From RGIG8709 sp045537065 (GTDB lineage: Bacteria; Bacillota; Clostridia; Monoglobales; Monoglobaceae): 60,613 nucleotides of DNA. A model generated the notes under the pieces. It was not told where the DNA came from. It did not search any database and saw only the letters and a program-made list of their open reading frames with translations. The stretch lies in NCBI GenBank assembly GCA_045537065.1, contig JAZSOT010000027.1, forward strand, positions 1 to 60,613, in the 5' to 3' direction. The position numbers and the translations under genes are program-made. Within the stretch, counting starts at the first letter, position 1, and each line of letters starts with the position of its first letter. This document shows positions 24,429 to 32,444 of this stretch, in pieces.

Positions 24429-24920
24429 ATGAATATAATTGCAGCTGCAGATTTAAACTTTGGCATTGGAAATAAGGGAAATCTTCTTTGTCATATAAAA
24501 GAGGATATGAAGTTTTTCAAGGAAAAAACCATCGGCAAGGCGGTTATTATGGGAAGAGAAACATTTCTTTCACTTCCTAACCAGAAACCTTTAAAAGACA
24601 GAAAAAATTTCATTTTAACAACAAACAAGGATTTTAAGGTGGAGGGAGCAGTTTGCTGTTCTTCTCTTGAAGATGCCATAGCTGAGGCAAAAAAAGAATT
24701 TAAAGAAGACGATATTTTCCTAATCGGCGGTGAGAGGGTTTATAATTACGGTGAAAAATATTGTAAGAAAGCCTATATAACAAGGATAGATGCTGAATTT
24801 GAAGCCGACCGCCATATAATTAATTTTGATGAAAATGAAAACTGGGAAAAGAAAAGCGAAGAAATGATTAAAAGTGAAAAAGGATATTATATTACATTCA
24901 CAACATACGAAAGAAAGTAA
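24429..24920 (+). CDS. folA: Dihydrofolate reductase
   Basis: This 163-residue enzyme reduces dihydrofolate with NADPH. It shows the family start MNIIAAADLNFGIGNKGNLLCHIKEDMKFFKEKT, the GRETFLSLP cofactor motif, and FLIGGERVYNYGEKYCKKAYITRI. It follows thyA by 11 nt with GAGGAG, and a strong terminator closes the operon. Trimethoprim would be the expected inhibitor class. Confidence 0.95.
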   Translation: MNIIAAADLNFGIGNKGNLLCHIKEDMKFFKEKTIGKAVIMGRETFLSLPNQKPLKDRKNFILTTNKDFKVEGAVCCSSLEDAIAEAKKEFKEDDIFLIGGERVYNYGEKYCKKAYITRIDAEFEADRHIINFDENENWEKKSEEMIKSEKGYYITFTTYERK

Positions 24921-24924
24921 AAAA

Positions 24925-24958
24925 AATAAAGCCGAGGAAAACCTCGGCTTTTATTATT
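24925..24958. terminator. Bidirectional terminator between folA and the CDF gene
   Basis: AAAGCCGAGG-aaaa-CCTCGGCTTTT (24928-24951), flanked by A-rich and T-rich runs. It lies between two convergent genes. Confidence 0.9.
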
Positions 24959-26138
24959 AATATTTTGGTATTGGAGTGAAATTCTTCTCAAAGGTTATAA
25001 CTGCAAAGTGGTTTTCAAAGTTTTTATTTAAAAGGCTTGCAATCTCTTCCTTTAGATAATCTTCCGAAATATCAAGAGAGTGGGGAATAACACAGTCAAA
25101 AATAACATTTGTGTGTGTTGGCCCCGGAACAACCCTCAGGTCATGGATACCCAAAGCCTCGTTTATGCCTTTTAAATGGTTGCTGATTAAATCTCTTAGC
25201 TTGCCAACCTTATCATCCGTTGTGACAACAGGGTCCATATGTATAATAACATTCAAGTTTTCTTTTTCAAGAAAATATCTTTCAATGTTGTCAATCATAT
25301 CATGGCTTTTTAAAACGTCCTCTTCTGCAGCAACCTCAACATGAACACTTGCAAAGCATCTGCCCGGTCCATAATCGTGAACTATCATATCGTGAGTGCC
25401 GAGAACTCCCTCAAATGCCATAATTTTATTATGCATATTTTCAACAAAGTCAAGCTCGGGAGGAGTTCCGAGAAGAGTTCCCAAAGTGTCCTTTATAAGA
25501 GTGATGGCACTGTATATAATAAATATAGCAACAAAAATACCAACAATTCCGTCAATATTTATTTTGAAATAGAATGAAACCAAAAGGGAGATAATAACCG
25601 CAACCGTTGAGATACAGTCGTTTCTCGAATCTTCTGCAGTTGCAAGAAGAACCTTGGAATTGATTTTTCTGCCGATTTTCACATTGAAAAGGGAAAGCCA
25701 GAGCTTTGCCATTACAGAAAACAAAAGAATAAAAGCCGAAACTATGTTAAACTCCAGAGGAGTGGGGTTTATAAGCTTTTCTATTCCTGATTTCAAAAGT
25801 TCAACGCCGATAACCAAAATTATAGCAGTAACCGTAAGAGCGGAAATATATTCGTATCTTCCGTGACCGTACGGATGGCGTTCATCTGCCGGCTTTTCTG
25901 CAAGCTTAAAGCCAAAGAGGCTTATTATGCTTGATGCAGAGTCCGAAAGATTGTTTATGGCATCTGCGGTTATGGAAATACTTTTTGTCAGTATCCCTGC
26001 AAGAAATTTCAGGGCAAAAAGCAAAAGGTTCATTATAATTCCAACCCAGCCTGCAAGCTTTCCGTATGAGCCTCTAACCTCAGGGTTTTCATAATCTTCA
26101 TAATTCTTCACAAATTTTTTTATAATAAGACTGGTCAA
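24957..26138 (-). CDS. Cation diffusion facilitator family metal transporter
   Basis: This 393-residue membrane protein has six transmembrane helices. The metal-site pairs SITADAINNLSDSASS (helix 2, about residues 54-70) and TAEDSRNDCISTVAV (helix 5) are clear, and HPYGHGRYEY is the usual cytosolic motif. The long cytosolic C-terminal domain is fused to a second metallochaperone-like section ending in ITFEKNFTPIPKY. It exports divalent cations (Zn, Fe or Mn) by proton exchange. The metal cannot be told from sequence. Confidence 0.9.
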   Translation of the reverse strand: MTSLIIKKFVKNYEDYENPEVRGSYGKLAGWVGIIMNLLLFALKFLAGILTKSISITADAINNLSDSASSIISLFGFKLAEKPADERHPYGHGRYEYISALTVTAIILVIGVELLKSGIEKLINPTPLEFNIVSAFILLFSVMAKLWLSLFNVKIGRKINSKVLLATAEDSRNDCISTVAVIISLLVSFYFKINIDGIVGIFVAIFIIYSAITLIKDTLGTLLGTPPELDFVENMHNKIMAFEGVLGTHDMIVHDYGPGRCFASVHVEVAAEEDVLKSHDMIDNIERYFLEKENLNVIIHMDPVVTTDDKVGKLRDLISNHLKGINEALGIHDLRVVPGPTHTNVIFDCVIPHSLDISEDYLKEEIASLLNKNFENHFAVITFEKNFTPIPKY

Positions 26139-26221
26139 AGCTTTTCACATCCTAATGGTAGTTTGAATTTATTTTAGCATAAATTCAAATTATTGTCAAT
26201 TATGAGGATAATGTTGTCTTG

Positions 26222-26412
26222 TTGATATGCAGACTTCGTCTGCTCGATATTTTTACTATCGCAAAATCGATATGTTTTCGCTACTCTCAAACTCGATATG
26301 ATATGAATTCTCGTTGCCGCAAGGCAACATATCGAGCCACAAGGCATATTGAGTCGTTTATGACATATCGAGAATTCGCAAGAATTCATATCGATGCGTT
26401 GCAAGGCAACGC
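26222..26412. repeat. CGATATG hairpin-array repeat, copy 2
   Basis: The longest array has stems GCAGAC-ttc-GTCTGC, GTTGCC-gcaa-GGCAAC, GAATTC-gcaa-GAATTC and GCGTTGC-aa-GGCAACGC, each bounded by CGATAT or ATATCGA. It fills almost the entire 276-bp gap between the CDF gene and the peptidoglycan-binding gene. Nothing else is visible there. Confidence 0.8.
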
Positions 26413-26414
26413 AA

Positions 26415-26942
26415 TTAATCATTGTAGGTAAAGGCGGAGAAAAGTCTTGAAATTCTGTTCCATGTTTTGCGGTCAACGTTCCCTGTTTGCGGGAGTCCAA
26501 AAACCTTTTGCAGAGCCTTAACTGCGTTTTCTGTTTCTGCGTCAAAAACACCTGTTAAAACGACCTCAGGAAGATTTTTATATCTGTCGGCAAGCTTTTT
26601 CAGCATAACCTGCAGGAGTAAAACCTCGTCGTATCTGTCCCCCGGTTTCATAGCTGAAAGCTCGGGAGGGAGAATTGAAACAGGCTCTCCCGGAGATTTA
26701 TCCTCAAGAGTGTCAAGATATGCCTCCAAAATCATATACCAGGTGTCCTTGTCAACCTCTCCTGTTTCGGGCAGGGAATAAAGCCTTTGAAACGCTCTCA
26801 CTGCATTCTCTGTTTCTTCACCGAAAACTCCGTCAGGAGTTATGGTGGGGATTTCAGGAATGTGCTTTGATAAAAATCTTAAGCTGTGCTGAAGCTCGTA
26901 TATTGCCTCTTGTCTGTCATTTTGAGAATACTTATTTGCCAA
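26415..26942 (-). CDS. Protein of two peptidoglycan-binding domains
   Basis: This 175-residue protein has two PG_binding_1 repeats, each with the DGVFGEETENAVRAFQRLYSLPETGEVDKDTW pattern (about residues 38-70 and 128-165). No catalytic domain or signal peptide is seen. It is the last gene of a three-gene operon with the SpoIID-like protein (19 bp upstream), so it probably acts on spore or sporulation-septum wall from the inside of a forespore or mother cell. Its stop nearly touches the repeat array at 26412. Confidence 0.8.
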   Translation of the reverse strand: MANKYSQNDRQEAIYELQHSLRFLSKHIPEIPTITPDGVFGEETENAVRAFQRLYSLPETGEVDKDTWYMILEAYLDTLEDKSPGEPVSILPPELSAMKPGDRYDEVLLLQVMLKKLADRYKNLPEVVLTGVFDAETENAVKALQKVFGLPQTGNVDRKTWNRISRLFSAFTYND

Positions 26943-26961
26943 CTTTGTTTCCTCCTTAATA

Positions 26962-28356
26962 TCAAACTCTTAAAACATAGCCGGGGTATTGTCCCTCGGC
27001 CCTTTCTGCGTTTTGAACACTCCTTGCGACCTGTGCAAGCCTCTCCCACGTAAAGGGAAAAACAATGCCCCTCGGAGGAATGCCGAACTCCCGTTCAAAG
27101 GCTAGAACTGCATTTTGTGTGTCTCTGCCGAAATACCCCGTCACATCAACCTTTGGAACAGAGGGGTAGTAGGCACTTATAATATTAAGCCTTTCCTGAA
27201 TAAGCCTCACCGCATCCGACTGACTGCCAAGCCTTAGTGCTGTGCCGGGGAAAGGTGCATAAGGCTCGTTTAAATAATCAGGCGGGTTCTCTGCTAAAAT
27301 TCCCGAATAAACATCAACTAATTTTTCCCAAGTTTCAAAATTAACAACCCCCGTGGGACTAAGCCCGTATTCCTTTTGAAAGCCCACAACAGAGTTTCTT
27401 GTGGCAGGTCCGAAGTATCCGTCTATTTCCACAGAGGGAACGGCATTATTGTAAAATGCCACAGTGGAAAGATAATATTGCAGGGAACGGACAAGTCCTC
27501 CCGAATCGCCCTCACGAAGAAGATTTGAAAGCTGTCTCGGAAGTCCCTCTATGGTGAGACCCTCGGAGTTTAAGTTCGCAAGTCTTGTTACCGCCGTAAA
27601 AATATACTGAATTTTATACCAAGTGGCTTTTCCTACAATTCCGTCCTCTGCTAAATTAAAAATTCGCTGAAAGGCTCTAACCGCATCTTCGGTTGCAATG
27701 CCGAAAAATCCATCAGGCTCGGGAATTTTGGGGATAAGAGGATAGTCCTTTGCTATTCTGTTCAGCTGAAGCTGAATTTTCTGTACCTCACGATTTGAAG
27801 AACCTACCCGAAGCGGTGTGCCTCGGTAAGATTCGGTTATATTCTGTATAGGGGCATCTTCAACAATGTCAATGTCGGGGCCGTAGTAAGTGGTTAAAAT
27901 TTCGTATGGCACAAGTCCCTGCTCTGCAAGGTCAACAGTTCCCCACTGGGAAAGACCGTCACACTGAACCTCAACACCGTCACAAAATGCGGCAAAAAGA
28001 GGTTCAATATTCCCCTGCCGTCTGATATAGTCGTTAAAAATTTCGTCAACTATCCTTGAAATGTCCTCAAAAATATTTCTTCCGTTCACAAAGGACATAT
28101 CGTAGGCGGTGGAATTTGTTATGTCAAAATCATAGCCCATAGAGGGATACCACTCGGTGTAAACTCTGTTCAGGGCATAGGAAATAATAGCATAAATGTT
28201 GGCACGCAGGGCGTTTTCGGGCCAGGTTGGGTAGATTTCGCTGGATGCAACATTTTTTATGTAGTCAGGAAATGAAACCGTAACCGTTTCCGCTTGAGAG
28301 GAAGGAGGGCCAAGGTGGACACGTATAGTTTCCGGAATATAGGGAAGTCCTGTCAT
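26962..28356 (-). CDS. SpoIID-like domain fused to three peptidoglycan-binding domains
   Basis: This 464-residue protein is usually labelled only as peptidoglycan-binding. Its first 170 residues look like SpoIID: IRVHLG start, VASSEIYPTWPENALRANIYAIISYALNR (candidate catalytic Glu40), and CDGLSQWGTVDLAEQGLVPYEILTTYYG, parallel to SpoIID's GMSQYGAKGMA...EIL.YY. Three PG_binding_1 repeats follow (about 200-255, 290-345, 395-450). A lytic transglycosylase-like role on spore-related wall is inferred. No signal peptide is seen. It starts 3 nt after its upstream neighbour. Confidence 0.78.
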   Translation of the reverse strand: MTGLPYIPETIRVHLGPPSSQAETVTVSFPDYIKNVASSEIYPTWPENALRANIYAIISYALNRVYTEWYPSMGYDFDITNSTAYDMSFVNGRNIFEDISRIVDEIFNDYIRRQGNIEPLFAAFCDGVEVQCDGLSQWGTVDLAEQGLVPYEILTTYYGPDIDIVEDAPIQNITESYRGTPLRVGSSNREVQKIQLQLNRIAKDYPLIPKIPEPDGFFGIATEDAVRAFQRIFNLAEDGIVGKATWYKIQYIFTAVTRLANLNSEGLTIEGLPRQLSNLLREGDSGGLVRSLQYYLSTVAFYNNAVPSVEIDGYFGPATRNSVVGFQKEYGLSPTGVVNFETWEKLVDVYSGILAENPPDYLNEPYAPFPGTALRLGSQSDAVRLIQERLNIISAYYPSVPKVDVTGYFGRDTQNAVLAFEREFGIPPRGIVFPFTWERLAQVARSVQNAERAEGQYPGYVLRV

Positions 28357-28359
28357 TTT

Positions 28360-28788
28360 TTAAGCCTCCCCGCCGTTTTGAGCCAAAGGCTCGGAAATAT
28401 AATACTTTTTCTTTCCCGAATAGGTATCAAGAGGAAGAGGAATAAGAGCCACAGGCTGGATAGTGGTGTTTTGGGAAAAAACAGGCACGTTAAGTAGCTC
28501 TGTTGTGTAAAAGCCCGGTTTGTCAACTCTTATGTTATAATTTTGAAAGCCTCTTTTGTTATCTGGGGACAAAGAGACGGACTTTAAGGGTGCAGGAAGC
28601 TGAATTTCTGCAGTTTTGCCGTCTCTGTCTGTGAACATATAGGAAAGTATTTCTTCACTGCCGAGAGAATTTTCCTTTGATATAATAACTCCCGCATCGG
28701 GAACGGGTGTGGTTTCTTCTCCTATGTAAACCTGAACGAAAAGTCGTCCTGTGCCTTGGTTTTGGGATGTTTCCATATTATTTGCCAT
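28360..28788 (-). CDS. Carboxypeptidase-regulatory-like (beta-sandwich) protein
   Basis: This 142-residue protein contains one CarboxypepD_reg-like fold (RLFVQVYIGEETTPVPDAGVII through TDRDGKTAEIQLP and YNIRVDKPGFYTTELLNVPVF). Domains of this kind are structural or wall-associated. It heads the operon with the SpoIID-like and peptidoglycan-binding genes. GGAG lies 8 nt before the ATG. No signal peptide, so like its partners it may act during sporulation. Function unknown. Confidence 0.7.
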   Translation of the reverse strand: MANNMETSQNQGTGRLFVQVYIGEETTPVPDAGVIISKENSLGSEEILSYMFTDRDGKTAEIQLPAPLKSVSLSPDNKRGFQNYNIRVDKPGFYTTELLNVPVFSQNTTIQPVALIPLPLDTYSGKKKYYISEPLAQNGGEA

Positions 28789-28852
28789 AGAAAAATCTCC
28801 TTCTTTATAACAATATTCTTTTAATGCAGTATATGCAGAAAATAAAAATTTG

Positions 28853-28883
28853 TGAAAAAAAAGAGAACGGATATCCCGTTCTC
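28853..28883 (-). terminator. Terminator downstream of the coiled-coil membrane protein gene
   Basis: GAGAACGG-gatat-CCGTTCTC with T8 on the minus strand; a clean intrinsic terminator separating the 28891 gene from the SpoIID operon. Confidence 0.9.
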
Positions 28884-28890
28884 CAAGTCG

Positions 28891-29316
28891 TTATTTTATT
28901 AAATTTTCAAGAGCTTTTTTAAAACTCAGAACTGTATCATCAGCACCCAGAGTGTCAAATTTTTCAAGCTCGGTCTTTGCTTTTTTGTATTCTTTGTTTT
29001 CAATCAAAAGATAAATGTCCGATAAAATTTTCATTGACTGTCGGTAAGTCTCTCCGTTTGATGCTATAGAACTTTCATCAATCAATTCTTTTAGTTTTTT
29101 GTTTTCCTTTTCAAGCTCATTAACTTTGTTTGAAAGCTGTGTGATTTTGTTTTGACCGTCATGCACAATTTTTTCTTGAACGGAAACCATATCAAAATAA
29201 TCTTTTTCTAAAGTATCGATTTTCTCTCCCGAAAGGTATGCAAAAACCAAAAGCATAATCACGGAACAAAGCATTATTATAAAATATGTGAAAACTCTCT
29301 TGTCAAATTTCTTCAT
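28891..29316 (-). CDS. Single-pass membrane protein with coiled coil
   Basis: This 141-residue protein has an N-terminal membrane anchor (residues 9-28, VFTYFIIMLCSVIMLLVFAYLSG). A coiled coil follows (about 35-80, ITQLSNKVNELEKENKKLKELI) and then a helical, TPR-like tail. No signal cleavage site or catalytic motif. It sits alone between two terminators, 142 bp downstream of parB. I do not recognise the family. Confidence 0.6.
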   Translation of the reverse strand: MKKFDKRVFTYFIIMLCSVIMLLVFAYLSGEKIDTLEKDYFDMVSVQEKIVHDGQNKITQLSNKVNELEKENKKLKELIDESSIASNGETYRQSMKILSDIYLLIENKEYKKAKTELEKFDTLGADDTVLSFKKALENLIK

Positions 29317-29458
29317 TTTTGTTTGTCCTTTCTATAACTCAAAAAATTGCCCCTTAAACAAGCTTTGGTGGTTTTTAATATACTTTCCCTCAATGTGTTG
29401 AGTTTTCGTCTCCAAGACGCCTTTTTAAAGGGTGGTTTTTTGTCAAAAACTGGTAATT

Positions 29459-30367
29459 TTACTTACTAAGCTCGTAAAGAAGTCTTTCCAGGTCTTCTTT
29501 TGAATAATATTCGATTTCTATTTTACTTTTTTTCTTTCCCGCCAAAATTTTCACCTTTGTGCCAAGTTTTGCGGAAAGGTTTTTTTCCACTGACAAATAA
29601 TATTTTTCGTCAGATGATTTTCTTGGTTTTTCCAGAGGGGGAGTTAGTCTTTCAACTGAAACAAGTTTTTCTGTCTGGCGGACGGACAGTCCCTCTTTTA
29701 TAATTTTTTCTGCAAGGGCAAGCTGTTCTTTTTCATCCTCCACCGCAAGAAGTGTTCTTGCGTGGCCCTGGGAGAGCGACCCCTCTGTAACCAGTGCCTT
29801 AACCTTATCCGAAAGCTTGTTGAGTCTCAGGGCGTTTGCAACGGCGCTACGGCTTTTACCAACTCTTTCGGAAACCTCTTCCTGAGTCATTTCAAACTTT
29901 TCCATAAGATTTTTATAACCCTCTGCCTCTTCGATAGGGTTTAAATCTTCTCTCTGCAAATTTTCAACTAAAGCAACTTCCATAAGCTCTTTTTCGTCAA
30001 ATTCCTTGATAATACAAGGAATTTCTGTAAGATGAGCGAGCTTTGATGCCCTCCATCTTCGCTCTCCTGCAATAATTGTGTGCATACCGTTTTTGTTTTT
30101 CTTAACCAAAACAGGCTGAATAACCCCGTGGGTTTTAAGAGACTCTGCAAGGGCTTCAAGCTTTTCTTTATCAAAGGTTCTTCTCGGCTGTTTGGGGTTT
30201 GGCTCAATATCCCGTATTTTAAGCATAACAACCTTGTCGGAAGTTTTTTTGTCATCCTGAATATCCTCTAAAAATGAGGAATTTTCGTATGCGGGGGTAA
30301 TATCTTCGTTAAAAAGAGCACCTATTCCGCGTCCTAAGCCTCTTTGTTTTTTCTTTTTATCTTCCAT
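29459..30367 (-). CDS. parB: Chromosome-partitioning protein ParB (Spo0J)
   Basis: This 302-residue CTP-dependent clamp binds parS and spreads to form the origin partition complex. It has the N-terminal RGLGRGIGALF ParA-interaction motif (about residues 9-19). The ParB domain carries VLVKK...TIIAGERRWRASKLA, ENLQREDLNPIEEAEGY and the GERRWRA CTP site. A helix-turn-helix (TQEEVSERVGKSRSAVANALRL) and a C-terminal dimer domain follow. It begins 2 nt after parA. Two perfect parS sites lie upstream of parA. Confidence 0.97.
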   Translation of the reverse strand: MEDKKKKQRGLGRGIGALFNEDITPAYENSSFLEDIQDDKKTSDKVVMLKIRDIEPNPKQPRRTFDKEKLEALAESLKTHGVIQPVLVKKNKNGMHTIIAGERRWRASKLAHLTEIPCIIKEFDEKELMEVALVENLQREDLNPIEEAEGYKNLMEKFEMTQEEVSERVGKSRSAVANALRLNKLSDKVKALVTEGSLSQGHARTLLAVEDEKEQLALAEKIIKEGLSVRQTEKLVSVERLTPPLEKPRKSSDEKYYLSVEKNLSAKLGTKVKILAGKKKSKIEIEYYSKEDLERLLYELSK

Positions 30368-30369
30368 AA

Positions 30370-31134
30370 TTATATGTTCCTTTCAATCACTTCTTCTGCA
30401 AGGGCGAGGTAACACTCTGCACCCTTTGAGTGTTTATCGTATTCAATAATAGGCTGACCAAAGCTTGGAGCCTCGGAAAGACGGACGTTTCTTGGGATTA
30501 TGGTTTTGAAAACTTTATCCTTAAAGAACTTCTTAACCTCGTCAACAACCTGAATTGAAAGATTTGTTCTTGCGTCAAACATTGTCATTAAAATTCCCTC
30601 AATGGCAAGAGAGGGGTTTAAGGATTTTTTCACAAGCTTTATGGTGTTTGTGAGCTGGCTCAAGCCCTCCAGTGCATAGTATTCACACTGAATCGGAACA
30701 AGAATAGAGTCTGATGCTGTAAAGGAATTAAGCGTTATAAGTCCAAGAGAAGGAGGACAGTCAATAAGAATAAAATCAAAAAATTCCCGAACCTTTGAAA
30801 GTGCATCCTTTAAAAGAAATTCCCTTTTTTCCTTTAATGCAAGCTCAAGCTCTGCTCCTGCAAGATTTATATTTGAGGGAACAATGAAAAGTCCCTCATA
30901 TTCAGTTTTTAAAATAACATCTTTTATATCTGTTTCATTTATAAGGCAGTCGTAAATAGAAAGGGAAAGGCTTTTCGGGTCAATTCCGAGACCGCTTGTT
31001 GTGTTTCCCTGAGGGTCAATATCCACAATAAGGGTTTTTTTGCCCATCTTTCCAAGGCAGGCACTAAGGTTAACCGATGTGGTTGTTTTGCCTACACCGC
31101 CTTTTTGATTTGCAATTGCTATAATTTTTCCCAT
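30370..31134 (-). CDS. parA: Chromosome-partitioning ATPase ParA (Soj)
   Basis: This 254-residue deviant-Walker ATPase (KGGVGKTTTSVNLSA, residues 11-25; DIDPQGNTTSGLG; LIDCPPSLGLITLNS) dimerises on DNA and moves ParB-parS complexes. In sporulating Firmicutes it also controls DnaA activity and sporulation entry. It is the first gene of the parAB operon, with a TTGTAT-17-TAGTAT promoter whose -35 touches parS1. Confidence 0.97.
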   Translation of the reverse strand: MGKIIAIANQKGGVGKTTTSVNLSACLGKMGKKTLIVDIDPQGNTTSGLGIDPKSLSLSIYDCLINETDIKDVILKTEYEGLFIVPSNINLAGAELELALKEKREFLLKDALSKVREFFDFILIDCPPSLGLITLNSFTASDSILVPIQCEYYALEGLSQLTNTIKLVKKSLNPSLAIEGILMTMFDARTNLSIQVVDEVKKFFKDKVFKTIIPRNVRLSEAPSFGQPIIEYDKHSKGAECYLALAEEVIERNI

Positions 31135-31173
31135 AATTTTTGCTCCGAATTTAATTCAAATTTCTATACTTAT

Positions 31174-31202
31174 ATACTATCACAAACAGAAAAAAAATAC
31201 AA
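31174..31202 (-). promoter_or_regulatory. Promoter of parAB
   Basis: Minus strand TTGTAT (31202-31197), 17 bp, TAGTAT (31179-31174). parS1 begins one base upstream of the -35, so ParB binding there could regulate its own operon. Confidence 0.6.
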
Positions 31203-31203
31203 G

Positions 31204-31219
31204 TGTTTCACGTGAAACA
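31204..31219. other. parS: parS centromere site 1
   Basis: TGTTTCACGTGAAACA, a perfect match to the 16-bp bacterial parS consensus. Confidence 0.97.
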
Positions 31220-31232
31220 ATTTAAAAATAAC

Positions 31233-31260
31233 AAAAAAGGATGTTTCACGTGAAACATCC
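31233..31260 (-). terminator. Apparent intrinsic terminator of hydF made from parS2
   Basis: On the minus strand the palindrome GGATGTTTCACG / CGTGAAACATCC is followed at once by TTTTTTGTT, the form of an intrinsic terminator whose stem is the parS site. As DNA it binds ParB; as RNA it would fold and stop hydF transcripts before parAB. Confidence 0.6.
31242..31257. other. parS: parS centromere site 2
   Basis: A second perfect TGTTTCACGTGAAACA, 38 bp from the first. It lies inside a 22-bp palindrome (31239-31260) that begins at the last base of the hydF stop codon. Confidence 0.97.
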
Positions 31261-32432
31261 TAATCTAATATCTGAACACTTCTCTCCAAAATGCCGTTCA
31301 TATGGGCGATTAATGTGCCGTAATTGGTGATAGCCGTGCCTTTTTTCTGTGCCTTTTCGAGCCTTGACAAAACTTCTTTGTCTGTGAGCATACAGCCTCC
31401 GCAATGTATGATTAAAGCATAGTCCTCCAGCTTTTCAGGAAACCCGCCTCCTGATGAAAAATCAAACACTAAATCTTTTCCTGTGAAAATTTTTATCCAC
31501 GTTGGCATTTTAACCGTTCCTATATCACCGCATTGTCTGTGGTGGGTGCATCCCTCGGCAATTAAGATTTTATCGCCGTCTTTTAAGTCTTTCACTTTTT
31601 CAATTCCTGAAAGGGCGGACGATAAAATTCCTTTGTATCTTGCAAAGAGAATGGAAAAGGAGGTAAGAGGAATGCTCTCGGGAACAATTTCTGCCACCTT
31701 TTTGAAAACCTGACTGTCGCAAACAACAAGGCTTGGAGGGTTTTTGAGGGCGGAAAGGGTGGTTTTAAGCTCCGAATCCTGACACACAAAGGCGGTGGCG
31801 TTTGCGTCCAAAATGTCACGTATTGCCTGCTGTTGCGGGAGGATAAGCCTTGCCTTTGGGGCAGACTCATCAATGGGAGTGACTAACAAAACAACATCTC
31901 CTGCCTTTATAAAATCTGACACAAGATGAATTGTTTTTTTGTCTTTCGGGGCAAGAGTGCCGATTTTTTCTTTTAAATCGTTTATACCCTCTCCTGTTTT
32001 TGAACTGACCAAAAGTTCATTTTCTTCAAGGGGAAAAGGTGCGGATAAAAGGTCGTTTTTGGTGTATGCAATTATATATGGTATGTTTTTTTCTTTTAAA
32101 AGGGTTAAAAGCTCTCTGTCGCAAGCCTTTTGTTTCTCCCTTGAGTCAATACAAAGAACTGCTATGTCGGTTTTTGACAGAATTTGTTTTGTTTTTTCAA
32201 CTCGTTTTTCTCCAAGCTCGCCAACATCGTCAAAACCTGGAGTGTCAATAATCGCAACAGGTCCAAGAGGAAGCAGCTCCATTGATTTTATAACAGGGTC
32301 GGTGGTTGTTCCCAGTATATCCGAAACAACTGAAAGCTCCTGATTTGTAACGGCGTTCACAAGGGACGATTTTCCTGCGTTTCTTGCTCCGAAAAAGCCG
32401 ATGTGAAGTCTTTCGCTGCGGGGTGTTTCCAT
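31260..32432 (-). CDS. hydF: [FeFe]-hydrogenase H-cluster maturation GTPase HydF
   Basis: This 390-residue scaffold protein assembles the 2Fe subcluster of [FeFe]-hydrogenase and hands it over. The N-terminal GTPase has GARNAGKSSLVN (residues 15-26), the DTPGF and TKND motifs, a dimerisation domain, and a C-terminal cluster-binding CTHHRQC (about 300) with HCGGCM (about 352). HydE and HydG are not in the window. The S24-type repressor gene ends 12 bp upstream, and both read on the minus strand. Confidence 0.95.
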   Translation of the reverse strand: METPRSERLHIGFFGARNAGKSSLVNAVTNQELSVVSDILGTTTDPVIKSMELLPLGPVAIIDTPGFDDVGELGEKRVEKTKQILSKTDIAVLCIDSREKQKACDRELLTLLKEKNIPYIIAYTKNDLLSAPFPLEENELLVSSKTGEGINDLKEKIGTLAPKDKKTIHLVSDFIKAGDVVLLVTPIDESAPKARLILPQQQAIRDILDANATAFVCQDSELKTTLSALKNPPSLVVCDSQVFKKVAEIVPESIPLTSFSILFARYKGILSSALSGIEKVKDLKDGDKILIAEGCTHHRQCGDIGTVKMPTWIKIFTGKDLVFDFSSGGGFPEKLEDYALIIHCGGCMLTDKEVLSRLEKAQKKGTAITNYGTLIAHMNGILERSVQILD

Positions 32433-32444
32433 AAATATACCTCC

